Of a stretch of 64,000 nt of DNA, positions 1 to 7,272 are shown in pieces. The translations under genes were made by a program, and so were the position numbers. Below the pieces are notes generated by a model that saw only the letters and a program-made list of their open reading frames with translations, was not told the DNA's origin and ran no database searches. The DNA is from Betaproteobacteria bacterium. GTDB taxonomy: Bacteria > Pseudomonadota > Gammaproteobacteria > Burkholderiales > Methylophilaceae. The stretch is from assembly GCA_016867975.1 (NCBI GenBank), contig VGIC01000002.1, positions 1 to 64,000 on the forward strand, read 5' to 3'. Position 1 is the first letter of the stretch. Every line of letters begins with the position of its first letter.

Positions 1-62
1 CCCGCTTCACCTTCCTTCAAGAAACCAATAATCTGCTCTTCTGTAAATCGACTCTTCTTCAT
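1..62 (-). CDS. IS3-family transposase OrfA, N-terminal fragment cut by the window edge
   Basis: The minus-strand ATG at 62 opens a frame reading MKKSRFTEEQIIGFLKEGEAG, the typical start of the helix-turn-helix OrfA of IS3-family elements of the IS407/IS51 type. A purine-rich site (TAGGAGTGG) lies just upstream. OrfA binds the element ends and is usually fused to the OrfB integrase by -1 frameshifting. Only about 20 codons are visible, so nothing can be said about whether the transposase is intact. Confidence 0.8.
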   Translation of the reverse strand, partial: MKKSRFTEEQIIGFLKEGEA

Positions 63-127
63 TTCATCCACTCCTAAAAGTGGACTTTACTAACTTTTAA
101 TTGGTACGGCAAATAGGGAGCAGGTCA
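1..127 (-). mobile_element. End of an IS3-family insertion sequence (partial)
   Basis: Read on the minus strand, the segment starts with an IS3-type terminal sequence (TGACCTGCTCCC) whose outer edge is near base 127. A short leader and the beginning of a transposase OrfA reading frame follow. The rest of the element lies beyond the left edge of the window. The neighbouring plus-strand frame (PuuD-like fragment) resumes right at the IS edge, so the insertion appears to have interrupted that gene. The target duplication cannot be checked because the far end is absent. Family assignment rests on the terminus and the OrfA N-terminus. Confidence 0.8.
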
Positions 128-385
128 ATTGATACAATTCTTCTGAAAGGCTATGCAGCAGTAATTGGTACCGGATTCTGGATTGGGACTTTGATGTTGG
201 TCAATCTTTGGCTGGTGTTGTGGCCACATCAGAAGAAAGTACTTGGCTTCGTTCCCGCAACGCTGGAGGAGCGTGTGCGCTGCGCTCGTATCACCTTCTT
301 GTCCTCGCGCACGAACACCATGCTGTCCATTCCACTTTTGTTCTTTATGGCCGCCGGTTCGCATGGGGTAGCGTTGTTTGCCTGA
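128..385 (+). pseudogene. PuuD-like membrane protein, C-terminal remnant truncated by the IS
   Basis: This frame is open from inside the IS to a stop at 385. Beyond the IS edge it encodes about 85 residues with a hydrophobic segment (IGTGFWIGTLMLVNLWLVLW), the motif WPHQKKVLG and a final hydrophobic segment after SSRTNTMLSIP. These match the conserved core of the membrane domain seen in PuuD-type urate hydroxylases and in single-domain relatives often mislabelled NusG-like. Several N-terminal membrane helices expected in the family are missing, and no native start is visible. The ORF-track start (TTG 101) lies in IS sequence. The stop overlaps the TTG of the next gene by 8 nt, so they were probably one transcription unit before the insertion. 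Family assignment is from memory. Confidence 0.6.
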
Positions 386-1478
386 AACGTCTGAGAAGGT
401 ATTCAACTTCGCCGCCGGCCCCGGCGTCATGCCGCATGAGGTGCTCCGGCAAGCCAAGCAGGAGTTTCTTGACTGGGACGGTAGTGGATTCTCCATGCTG
501 GAAACTCCGTTTACCGGAGATGCCTTCAAAAAAGTTCTACATCAGGCACGCGATGATTTGCGTGAACTACTGAACATCCCAGACAACTATCGTATTTTGT
601 TCATGCACGGCGGTGCCTCAGCACAGTTCTCACTAGTGCCGCTCAATCTACTTGGTTCTGCGAGATCAGTTGATCACATCGATACGGGCTACTGGTCGTC
701 CAAGAGTCTACGAGAAGCGCGCCGTTACTGCAAAGTTCACGTTGCGGCTAGCAGTGCAGATAGCCAGTACGATCACATGCCGGAAAATTGGAAACTAAGC
801 CCGGAATCCGCCTATTGCCACTTCACTAGCAACGAAACTGCCAACGGCGTGCAGTTCCACCAGATTCCTGAAACTGGGGGCGTGCCATTGGTGGTGGACA
901 TGACCTCGGATTTCCTAAGTCGCCCGCTCGATGTGTCACGCTATGGACTGATCTACGCAAGCGCGCAGAAGAACGTTGGGCCGGCTGGCGTGACGGTCGT
1001 CATCGTACGAGATGATCTGCTTGGGAAAGCTCATCCGGCCACGCCCACTGTATTCAACTATGCCGCACAGGCAGAAGCAGACTCCATGCTGCAAACACCA
1101 GTCACATTCTCAGTTTATCTGGCCGGTTTAGTGTTTCGCTGGCTACGCCAACAGGGCGGTATAGCCACAATGGAGCAGAACAGCTTGCGGCGCAGCTCCA
1201 GTCTTTATCAGGTGATAGATGATAGCAATGGCTTTTATTGTTGCCCAATACAACATGGTCATCGTTCACACATGAACATCTGCTTTAGTACGACCAATGA
1301 TACCCTAGCCCCAGTATTTCTGTCTGAAGCAACTTCAGAAGGTCTTATGTACCTCAAAGGTCATCCCGTGATGGGAGGTATGCGTGCCAGCTTGTATAAC
1401 GCCATGCCAGATACTGGAGTCATGGCGCTAATTGAATTCATGCGGAGCTTCGCAGAAGCGCATCGCTATGATATATAA
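378..1478 (+). CDS. SerC-like class V aminotransferase with an altered phosphate-binding site
   Basis: This 366-residue PLP enzyme has the full-length fold of phosphoserine aminotransferase. The PLP lysine is K198 in SAQKNVGPAG, and the carboxylate-binding arginine is in GGMRAS (R336). Two positions that bind the substrate phosphate in E. coli SerC differ: the SHRG motif (His41-Arg42) is PFTG here, and KGHR (Arg329) is KGHP. The E. coli residue roles are family knowledge; the replacements are read directly. The enzyme probably does not use phosphoserine, but an amino acid or keto acid without that phosphate. The start is TTG at 378, giving the normal SerC N-terminus and overlapping the truncated upstream gene. 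The stop overlaps the downstream PyrD-like ATG by 11 nt, which indicates translational coupling. A diverged ordinary SerC cannot be excluded. Confidence 0.75.
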   Translation: MPETSEKVFNFAAGPGVMPHEVLRQAKQEFLDWDGSGFSMLETPFTGDAFKKVLHQARDDLRELLNIPDNYRILFMHGGASAQFSLVPLNLLGSARSVDHIDTGYWSSKSLREARRYCKVHVAASSADSQYDHMPENWKLSPESAYCHFTSNETANGVQFHQIPETGGVPLVVDMTSDFLSRPLDVSRYGLIYASAQKNVGPAGVTVVIVRDDLLGKAHPATPTVFNYAAQAEADSMLQTPVTFSVYLAGLVFRWLRQQGGIATMEQNSLRRSSSLYQVIDDSNGFYCCPIQHGHRSHMNICFSTTNDTLAPVFLSEATSEGLMYLKGHPVMGGMRASLYNAMPDTGVMALIEFMRSFAEAHRYDI

Positions 1479-2367
1479 GTGTTTTTCGACCATTGTCTCG
1501 AACTTCGGGGCACCTCATGTCAGAAGATTGGCAGTTAAGGCTATTCGGATAGCCGCGCTCATGACGCCTGCGGAACCACCTTCATCACTTCGTCGCGAGG
1601 TCATGGGGCTGACGTTCCCAAGCCCAGTCGGTCTTGCTGCCGGATTCGACAAGCATGGCGAGCTCTATTCATCTCTCCCACCACTGGGCTTAGGTTTCGT
1701 CGAAGTCGGTTCTGTCATCCCGCGCCCAGAACCTCAACGTAGTCAGGGAGTCGATGAAGTCGTTGCAATCCTGTCGCAAATCCCGCGGCCACATCCGATT
1801 CCCATCGGGGTCAGTATCAGCATGAACCGTAACACCCACCCAGATCAGATGGTTGATGATTATTTGGCCTGCCTCGAAAAACTCTGGAAATATGCGGACT
1901 ATTTTGCGATAAATCTCGGTGTGCGAACGGGTCCTGATTTGCATATGGAAGAACATGCCGGCACGTTGCGTAAAGTACTGACGGCTGCAAAAGCCTCACG
2001 AACTGACCTTGCCCGTATTACAGGTCTGAGGCGTCCAATGGCAGTCAAGATAGACTGCAACCGTGGTGACACGACATCGCTAGTGGCCTGTGTTCAGGAG
2101 TATGCGTTCGACAGTTTGATATTGAGTGGATATGTAGAACGTGGCAAAGAGCGCCACGCTCTTGAAGGGTTGGAGCAAGTGATAAAAAGTCTTGATGGTC
2201 AGATGCCGGTGATTTCGGTTGGGGGTATACGCACCCCGCAGGACGCCGTTGATCGGCTGTCTGCCGGAGCCACACTGATACAACTTTACAGCGGTATTGT
2301 TGAATCTGGCCCCCTTTTACCACGACGTATTAACTCACATTTGTCGAGCCAATTGGTAGGTTCATGA
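1468..2367 (+). CDS. PyrD-like FMN-binding protein with a non-canonical active site
   Basis: Starting at ATG 1468 this is a 299-residue TIM-barrel protein related to class 2 dihydroorotate dehydrogenases. The N-terminal FMN region (GLAAGFDKHGE, GFVEVGSVIPRP), a VKID lysine strand and the C-terminal phosphate loop (VGGIRTPQDA, LIQLYSG) are well kept. The NRMGFNN segment and the NxSSPNT loop with the catalytic serine of class 2 enzymes are absent; the corresponding stretch reads YFAINLGVRTG. It is therefore probably an FMN oxidoreductase acting on another substrate. The start lies inside the end of the SerC-like gene; the ORF-track start at 1432 would give a longer unsupported N-terminus. It ends about 90 bp before the convergent yhcC. 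Function unknown. Confidence 0.65.
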   Translation: MIYKCFSTIVSNFGAPHVRRLAVKAIRIAALMTPAEPPSSLRREVMGLTFPSPVGLAAGFDKHGELYSSLPPLGLGFVEVGSVIPRPEPQRSQGVDEVVAILSQIPRPHPIPIGVSISMNRNTHPDQMVDDYLACLEKLWKYADYFAINLGVRTGPDLHMEEHAGTLRKVLTAAKASRTDLARITGLRRPMAVKIDCNRGDTTSLVACVQEYAFDSLILSGYVERGKERHALEGLEQVIKSLDGQMPVISVGGIRTPQDAVDRLSAGATLIQLYSGIVESGPLLPRRINSHLSSQLVGS

Positions 2368-2455
2368 ATTTTTGAAGGTGATGTAAGTACGTTGCCTGTG
2401 AAGATGGGGGATGACAGTATCCACCTTAAAGTTTAGAGAAAGTAGTCAAATAACC

Positions 2456-3370
2456 TTAGGTCCGACAACCTTGACGGGTGCCACGTCGGCGGAGCTCCCG
2501 TTCTATTCCATTAAGTACCTTCCATTTTTTAGAGCACCAGTCAGGCGCAAGCAGAACATCGCTAGCAGCAGTAGCTGTTACTCTGTGAAATATAATATGC
2601 TCTGGAGTGCGTTCAATCATATCTGCTGAAATTCTTATATAGTCATCCATGGACAAGGGGGAGTACTCACCGCGTTTCCATTGGTATGCTAACAAGGTGT
2701 TTTTTACCACATGAAGAGGATGAAGTTTGAGTCCATCGACACCAAGTTCAAGTACCTTGTCGAGCGTTGTATGACACTGTTCTTCACCTTCTCCTGGTAA
2801 TCCAATAATCAAATGGGTGCATACTGGTATACCACGCGCTCTGGCTGCCAATAAAGTTTCTTTATACTCTGAGAAACCATGCCCTCGGTTAACGCGTACA
2901 AGGGTTTCATCAAATGCAGATTGCAACCCAAGTTCCAGCCAAACTTCCCAGCCTTCATTTTGTAAGGTATCCAATAATTCAAGTACTTCAATAGGTACGC
3001 AGTCAGGTCTGGTGCCCACCGAAATTCCAATGATGTCAGGTTGTAACAAAGCTTCACGATAAAGGTTCTCTAGCAACGTTACGTCAGCATAGGTGTTTGT
3101 GTAAGCCTGAAAATATGCTAAAAAACGTTTCGCTCCGGTGCGTTTGGAAATGGCTATTTTTGCTTTGGCCATTTGACCATGTAAATCAAGATTTGAGTCA
3201 GCATCCGGGCTAAAAGACACATTATTGCAAAAGGTACAGCCACCATAACCTTTTGAGCCATCCCGGTTTGGGCAAGTGAATCCGACATCAAGTGCGATTT
3301 TATGCACGCGTTTTCGGTGTCGCTTGAGCAAGTGTTGTCCAAAAGTGTTTATTTTGTCTGAAAGTACCAT
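2456..3370 (-). CDS. yhcC: TIGR01212-family radical SAM protein, YhcC type
   Basis: This 304-residue protein has the usual length for the YhcC family. The radical SAM cluster motif appears as CPNRDGSKGYGGCTFCNN near residues 33-50, the non-standard CX14CX2C spacing typical of this family. Further conserved blocks are GTRPDCV, ELGLQSA, HLIIGLPGE and LKLHPLHVV. The biochemical role of YhcC is not established. The start ATG at 3370 has a purine-rich GTGGAG upstream. It lies downstream of ubiV on the same strand across 218 bp that contains no other gene, so it may be read from its own promoter or from the ubi transcript. It converges on the PyrD-like gene. Confidence 0.85.
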   Translation of the reverse strand: MVLSDKINTFGQHLLKRHRKRVHKIALDVGFTCPNRDGSKGYGGCTFCNNVSFSPDADSNLDLHGQMAKAKIAISKRTGAKRFLAYFQAYTNTYADVTLLENLYREALLQPDIIGISVGTRPDCVPIEVLELLDTLQNEGWEVWLELGLQSAFDETLVRVNRGHGFSEYKETLLAARARGIPVCTHLIIGLPGEGEEQCHTTLDKVLELGVDGLKLHPLHVVKNTLLAYQWKRGEYSPLSMDDYIRISADMIERTPEHIIFHRVTATAASDVLLAPDWCSKKWKVLNGIERELRRRGTRQGCRT

Positions 3371-3588
3371 TTGTATGCTCCACTCTATGTATTGTCACCA
3401 TTCATCACCACAATACTCACCCCTGACATTGACAGACCCTTAAATCCAGCAAAAATAACCATCACTTAAGCTTTGGCTGTCAGTCATGCCCTAATCAAAT
3501 CAGGTCTTTTGGGTTGACATAGTGCGCATTGTTTTATCGTGAGCTGGGGTAGGGTTGTTTCTTGTTCGATATCACTAATTAAAAAAGT

Positions 3589-4542
3589 TTATCTGCTCAA
3601 TGCATGGGTATGATTGCGCCATTCATACCCGGCAGCATGACTGTAAAATCCGTTAAAGCAAGGCACATCGCCCAATAAAGATTGGATAATCAAAGTGGCT
3701 TGTTCTCCGGTAATACGTCCATGCAATATTGAGTGGGCAGTTTCAATGATGGTGTCTGTATGTAAACTATGAGGTGATATACGAAAATTAGTAATGCCCA
3801 TCTCCATTAATTCCGGAATCTGGGGGAGAAGGTTAAGGTAACCATAAGACATGGTTTGTATGCCGTTTATACAAAGAAAACTCTGGTCTGTCAGGGTTTT
3901 TAATGGCATGCCATCAGGATCGTGTTCACAAACGTATTGACAGTTATCTTTGACTCGGCCGTACGAACGGGCGTGATAGCATCTCGCTGACAGCGCAAGG
4001 CCAACCCGTCCGGAAACCTGCACTTCAAGGCTGACGTCAAGCGTTTTGGCAGCTTTTCCCATAATATATATGGTGTTACGTGGTAGTTCCGCGGGCAGCA
4101 CTACATGATGAGCGCCATTTAAGGCCAGATATCTTAAAGTTTCCTCATTATAGACATTGCAGTATTGGCCGATTCGATGTGGTTTTTTTCGTAAATGATA
4201 GATTGCAGAGGTGTCATTTGCCTCAACCTCATATTTTTCGTCGTGACAAAGTGCCTCAGTCATTTTACGTTCACGCGGTGTCATGATTTCTGCCAGTGAG
4301 GAAAAAACTACTTTCTTACCTGCACGTGTCAGGCGATCAGTAACCTCGGCATAATAAGGCATCATAAAAGGCGATCGCTTCGAGCACACGACCTCTCCAA
4401 GGTAGACCGTATTGATAGGTGACTCATCAGCAATTTTTAAATAAAAGTCTCGCTTTGTTTCAGCAGACCAATGAAACAATATCGGTCCCAGCGTTAGATT
4501 ACCTTGTGCTGTATCCATGCTATCTCCAGCGTTTTGTTTCAT
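3589..4542 (-). CDS. ubiV: UbiV, U32-family protein of O2-independent ubiquinone synthesis
   Basis: UbiV with UbiU forms the iron-sulfur complex that hydroxylates ubiquinone precursors without molecular oxygen. The 317-residue product has the U32 fold motifs YLGEVVCSKR and CINGIQTMS. All four cysteines expected to ligate the [4Fe-4S] cluster can be located: VVC near the N-terminus, SARC, and the pair in DNCQYVC with CX3C spacing. The N-terminus is about 15 residues longer than E. coli UbiV; an internal ATG at residue 9 is an alternative start. It overlaps the end of ubiU by 23 nt, which points to one operon ubiT-ubiU-ubiV. Confidence 0.9.
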   Translation of the reverse strand: MKQNAGDSMDTAQGNLTLGPILFHWSAETKRDFYLKIADESPINTVYLGEVVCSKRSPFMMPYYAEVTDRLTRAGKKVVFSSLAEIMTPRERKMTEALCHDEKYEVEANDTSAIYHLRKKPHRIGQYCNVYNEETLRYLALNGAHHVVLPAELPRNTIYIMGKAAKTLDVSLEVQVSGRVGLALSARCYHARSYGRVKDNCQYVCEHDPDGMPLKTLTDQSFLCINGIQTMSYGYLNLLPQIPELMEMGITNFRISPHSLHTDTIIETAHSILHGRITGEQATLIIQSLLGDVPCFNGFYSHAAGYEWRNHTHALSR

Positions 4543-5533
4543 AGGCCCCCAACGTTTGTTTGTGGCCTTCAGTCAATGATAAAAGATGGTCCATATTCAC
4601 GGATCCACCCTCCAGAACACTATCGATAGCCTTTCTCCACGAAGAGACGACACTCTGTATATAAGCTTTTGAACGCTGGCGTCCTTCTATCTTAAAGGCG
4701 TCAACCCCTGCAGCAATTAATTCGGGGAGAAGAGACGCAAGATTCAGGCTTAATGGTTCTTCAAAAGCATAGTAAGGGTCATCCCTGTGAGCGACCGTGT
4801 AACGGCCCTTGCATATGGTCGGATAACCAGGGTTCTGCGAGCAGGAGAAGCTATCTATCGTAAATCTATTGAGCTCAGTACGAAGATTTCGATTGGCATC
4901 TACTTGATAACTTACAAAGTTAGCAGGTGAGCATATGCCATCCATGTTCGTTGATAAACCTGTTGCATAATTCGTAAGGCTACAGCGACCTTCAGCCATC
5001 AACCCATGGTTCCCGAAAATAAAGCATTCGATCTCACATGGTATTTCTTGCTTCAATGATTTTATTTCTGTAATAGTTAAAATACGTGGCAGTACAACAC
5101 GTTTGACATCAAATTCTTCACAATAAAATTTAATGGCTTCAATGGATGGAGCGCCCGCCTGCACTGAAAGGTGAAGCCGCAAATCCGAATGTTTGTTTTT
5201 TGCGTAGAGCGCCACGCCTATGTCTGCAACTATGATCGCATCAGCCCCCAGGTTATAAGCCAAATCAACGGCATTAGCCCACAACGGAAACTGCCCTGCG
5301 GGAGGAAAGGTGTTAAGCGCAACAAGTACCTGAGCTTTATGCGCATGCGCATAGGCAATCGACTCTTCCAATTCGGCAGGCGTAAAATTCAGACCGGGAA
5401 AGTTGCGGGCGTTGGTGGCATTTTGAAATCCACAATAGACTGTATCTGCTCCTGAATCGACCGCTGTGCGCAAAGAGGCTGGTGTACCTGCTGGGCATAC
5501 AAGTTCTGGTTTATGTTGAGTATTGATGTTCAT
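4520..5533 (-). CDS. ubiU: UbiU, U32-family partner of UbiV, with one cluster cysteine replaced
   Basis: UbiU is the second subunit of the O2-independent ubiquinone hydroxylation complex. The 337-residue sequence has the family motifs CPAGTPASLRTAVDSGAD near the N-terminus, LHLSVQAGA, LMAEGRCSLTNYATG and YPTICKGRY. In E. coli four cysteines (C169, C176, C193, C232) hold the [4Fe-4S] cluster. Here C184, C201 and C241 fit the last three, but the residue matching C169 is Gly177 (FGNHGLMAEGRC). Extra cysteines sit just before, at 166 and 170. Either the cluster uses a nearby cysteine or another ligand, or it is altered. The start codon is inside the end of ubiT (23 nt overlap). Confidence 0.9.
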   Translation of the reverse strand: MNINTQHKPELVCPAGTPASLRTAVDSGADTVYCGFQNATNARNFPGLNFTPAELEESIAYAHAHKAQVLVALNTFPPAGQFPLWANAVDLAYNLGADAIIVADIGVALYAKNKHSDLRLHLSVQAGAPSIEAIKFYCEEFDVKRVVLPRILTITEIKSLKQEIPCEIECFIFGNHGLMAEGRCSLTNYATGLSTNMDGICSPANFVSYQVDANRNLRTELNRFTIDSFSCSQNPGYPTICKGRYTVAHRDDPYYAFEEPLSLNLASLLPELIAAGVDAFKIEGRQRSKAYIQSVVSSWRKAIDSVLEGGSVNMDHLLSLTEGHKQTLGAYETKRWR

Positions 5534-6053
5534 TAGCCATTTTTATAAGTATTGTTAAGAACAGCATGCCGATTGGTCCAAAATAGGAAGCAGCTTCACT
5601 CGCTACGCTCCCTTCTACATCGTCCAGCGCGTTACGCAAACAGACAATTGCTTCTGTATCGCCAGATATTTGTAAATCACGCGTAAAAAAAAGTGCATCT
5701 CCATCAAGGCGTCCGTCTACCATTCCAATGAGAGCAAGAAATGAACCGGAAATTGTGGCGTCAGCGTGAAATCCAGTTTTTTTACGTATTGCAAGCAGAT
5801 GAGGGGATGCTGGGTTGGGGCAAAGTATTAAGTCAAAGGATAAGTTTGTAATTTCAATGAGAAAGGTTTTATGGTGGTGCCCTGACAGCCTGTTAAACAG
5901 AGTGGGATATTTCTTCGTGATTTTTACAATTGTGCGGTCTAGAACGTAATTAATCAGCGGCAATGGTATAGGACGGGCTAATAAACCCAGAAATTCTGCC
6001 TTGTGCGCAGGATTTTTTCTGAAACGTTGAGCCCGTATTGATAACATATTCAT
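5511..6053 (-). CDS. ubiT: UbiT, SCP2-domain lipid-binding protein for anaerobic ubiquinone synthesis
   Basis: UbiT is the SCP2-type accessory protein that replaces UbiJ in O2-independent ubiquinone synthesis, binding the hydrophobic intermediates. The 180-residue product has an SCP2 core (residues about 45-145, including LALIGMVDGRLDGDALFFTRDLQISGD with the typical sequence F..R.L.I.GDTE). It is the first gene of the ubiTUV operon. ATG 6053 and ATG 6047 are both possible starts, neither with a strong ribosome site. An FNR-type box lies 37-50 bp upstream. Confidence 0.88.
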   Translation of the reverse strand: MNMLSIRAQRFRKNPAHKAEFLGLLARPIPLPLINYVLDRTIVKITKKYPTLFNRLSGHHHKTFLIEITNLSFDLILCPNPASPHLLAIRKKTGFHADATISGSFLALIGMVDGRLDGDALFFTRDLQISGDTEAIVCLRNALDDVEGSVASEAASYFGPIGMLFLTILIKMANEHQYST

Positions 6054-6061
6054 GGCAACAG

Positions 6062-6103
6062 ACTGTATCGTCTATAAAAATAAAAAACGTTGATTTTGGT
6101 CAA
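6062..6103 (-). promoter_or_regulatory. FNR/Dnr-type promoter of ubiTUV
   Basis: On the minus strand TTGACCAAAATCAA (6103-6090) matches the FNR consensus TTGATNNNNATCAA at 9 of 10 fixed bases. Exactly 22 bp downstream is TACAGT (6067-6062), a 4/6 match to the -10 element. This is class II geometry, with the box centred near -41.5 and a start point near 6055. That leaves almost no leader before ATG 6053, so ATG 6047 may be used. Anaerobic control of ubiTUV by FNR-type regulators is known in other proteobacteria. Confidence 0.7.
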
Positions 6104-6453
6104 GTAGTACTACATATATTTTTTATGTTTAGCTTGCTTCAAGCTTCACCGAAACTTTGAAATTAAGTATAAATTAGGCTTTAGTGTTAAAATGCAGTGG
6201 CGATTCAGGAAAGATTTAATCGCATAGTCGGTTATTGCGTAAGTTTTCAACTTACTACATAGGTCGAAATACAGGCGCGGGTAGCTCTATTCTATCTACG
6301 GCATCCACGAGTGGAGCGAGCGGATAGAATGTAGTCGACATAGTTACGCTAATCGGCTTTCTCCAGTAGAAATTGAAAGGCGTATTTCTCGAGGCTGGAA
6401 AGTGTCTAGTCAAGACGGGCGATTCAATGTTCGTAAAATATCTCTCCCAATTC
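6104..6453. other. Intergenic stretch without a convincing gene
   Basis: About 350 bp between the two divergent FNR-type promoters. The first part is AT-rich. From about 6290 to 6450 base composition is more gene-like, and one plus-strand frame without a start reads SPVEIERRISRGWKVSSQDGRFNV before a stop. That resembles the N-terminus of bacterial Kir-type potassium channels and may be a decayed gene remnant. The antisense ORF at 6255-6467 has no supporting feature. I see no RNA gene here. Confidence 0.4.
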
Positions 6454-6502
6454 TTGATTAGAATCAATTGAGAAACTCTTGCTAGATGTTTTAATTTCTC
6501 GC
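6454..6502 (+). promoter_or_regulatory. Perfect FNR/Dnr box and promoter of dnr-pdxS-pdxT
   Basis: TTGATTAGAATCAA at 6454-6467 is a perfect match to TTGATNNNNATCAA. The hexamer TTTAAT at 6490-6495 lies 22 bp downstream and matches the -10 element at 5/6, placing the box centre 41.5 bp upstream of a start near 6502. The predicted leader to the dnr ATG is about 76 nt. The regulator may therefore control its own gene and the two pdx genes behind it. Confidence 0.75.
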
Positions 6503-6577
6503 AGATTACTTGCTGGATTCTCTACCACTAAACTAGTGTAAAAGGTGGGCGTCTGGTTTAGACGGAAAGAGCAGTTT

Positions 6578-7270
6578 ATGTCTCCTAAGATTATTTCACA
6601 AACGCTAGCGAATTTTTCTTTATTTAAAGAGCTTGGCTCAGATCAAATTGAGAAAATCGCAGAGCAGTCACGTGTGATTAACTTTCAAAAAGGACAAAGC
6701 GTTTTTAATTGTGGAGATCAAGCCATTGGCTTGTATATCTTGGTTGAAGGGCAGCTAAAGCTTGGGTTGATCTCCTCGCAGGGTACAGAAAGAATCCTCA
6801 GGATTATTTCTCCTAGTGAGAGTTTTGGTGAGGCGATTTTATATCTTGAACGTCAGTTTCCTGTTTACGCAAAAGCGATTATAGATTCGAAGGTTTTATT
6901 AGTTCCCAAAAATCTCATTTTTTCTATGCTTGATGCTAATCCTCACTACGCTCGCAAAATGCTGGCTGGCTTATCAATTAGAATGCATCAGCTAATTCAA
7001 AACATTGAAATGCTGTCGTTACAATCATCTACCCAGCGATTTATAACTTATTTGTTGCAAATCAGTGCCGAGGTCAAAGATGGGACGAAAATTAGGCTTC
7101 CTGCTAGCAAGGCAACAATTGCATCTTTATTGAATTTAAAGCCGGAAACTCTGTCCCGGATTCTCGCGAAACTACAAAAATTGGAGCTAATAGATGTGAG
7201 GGGAAGTAGCCTGACGATTATAGCTTTGAAAAAGCTCAGAAGCTATGATTTGAGTGTTTGTGAGGTATAA
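6578..7270 (+). CDS. dnr: Crp/Fnr-family regulator of the Dnr type
   Basis: The 230-residue protein has an N-terminal cyclic-nucleotide-type sensor fold (residues about 10-125), a dimerisation helix, and a C-terminal winged helix. The recognition helix contains KPETLSRIL, matching the E-x-x-S-R pattern that reads TTGAT half sites in FNR. It lacks the N-terminal cysteine cluster of FNR, so it is not an iron-sulfur oxygen sensor of that kind. It is closest in layout to the haem/NO-responsive Dnr group; the signal is inferred. ATG 6578, with GGAAAGAG upstream, is preferred over the ORF-track GTG at 6545. Only 2 nt separate it from pdxS. A perfect FNR/Dnr box lies upstream. Confidence 0.75.
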   Translation: MSPKIISQTLANFSLFKELGSDQIEKIAEQSRVINFQKGQSVFNCGDQAIGLYILVEGQLKLGLISSQGTERILRIISPSESFGEAILYLERQFPVYAKAIIDSKVLLVPKNLIFSMLDANPHYARKMLAGLSIRMHQLIQNIEMLSLQSSTQRFITYLLQISAEVKDGTKIRLPASKATIASLLNLKPETLSRILAKLQKLELIDVRGSSLTIIALKKLRSYDLSVCEV

Positions 7271-7272
7271 CT

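Noticed and set aside
125-529. Minus-strand 134-aa ORF across the IS edge and serC start
   Set aside because: It lies antisense to well-supported plus-strand frames and has no recognisable family or ribosome site.
2411-2629. Plus-strand 72-aa ORF downstream of the PyrD-like gene
   Set aside because: Mostly antisense to the end of the yhcC gene, with no family features; a shadow frame.
6290-6462. Possible decayed N-terminus of a Kir-type potassium channel (SSQDGRFNV)
   Set aside because: Only about 25 codons look familiar, there is no start codon, and no further channel sequence follows. Mentioned in the intergenic entry but not called as a gene.
6255-6467. Minus-strand 70-aa ORF in the ubiT-dnr intergenic region
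   Set aside because: It overlaps the perfect FNR box and shows no family features or ribosome site.
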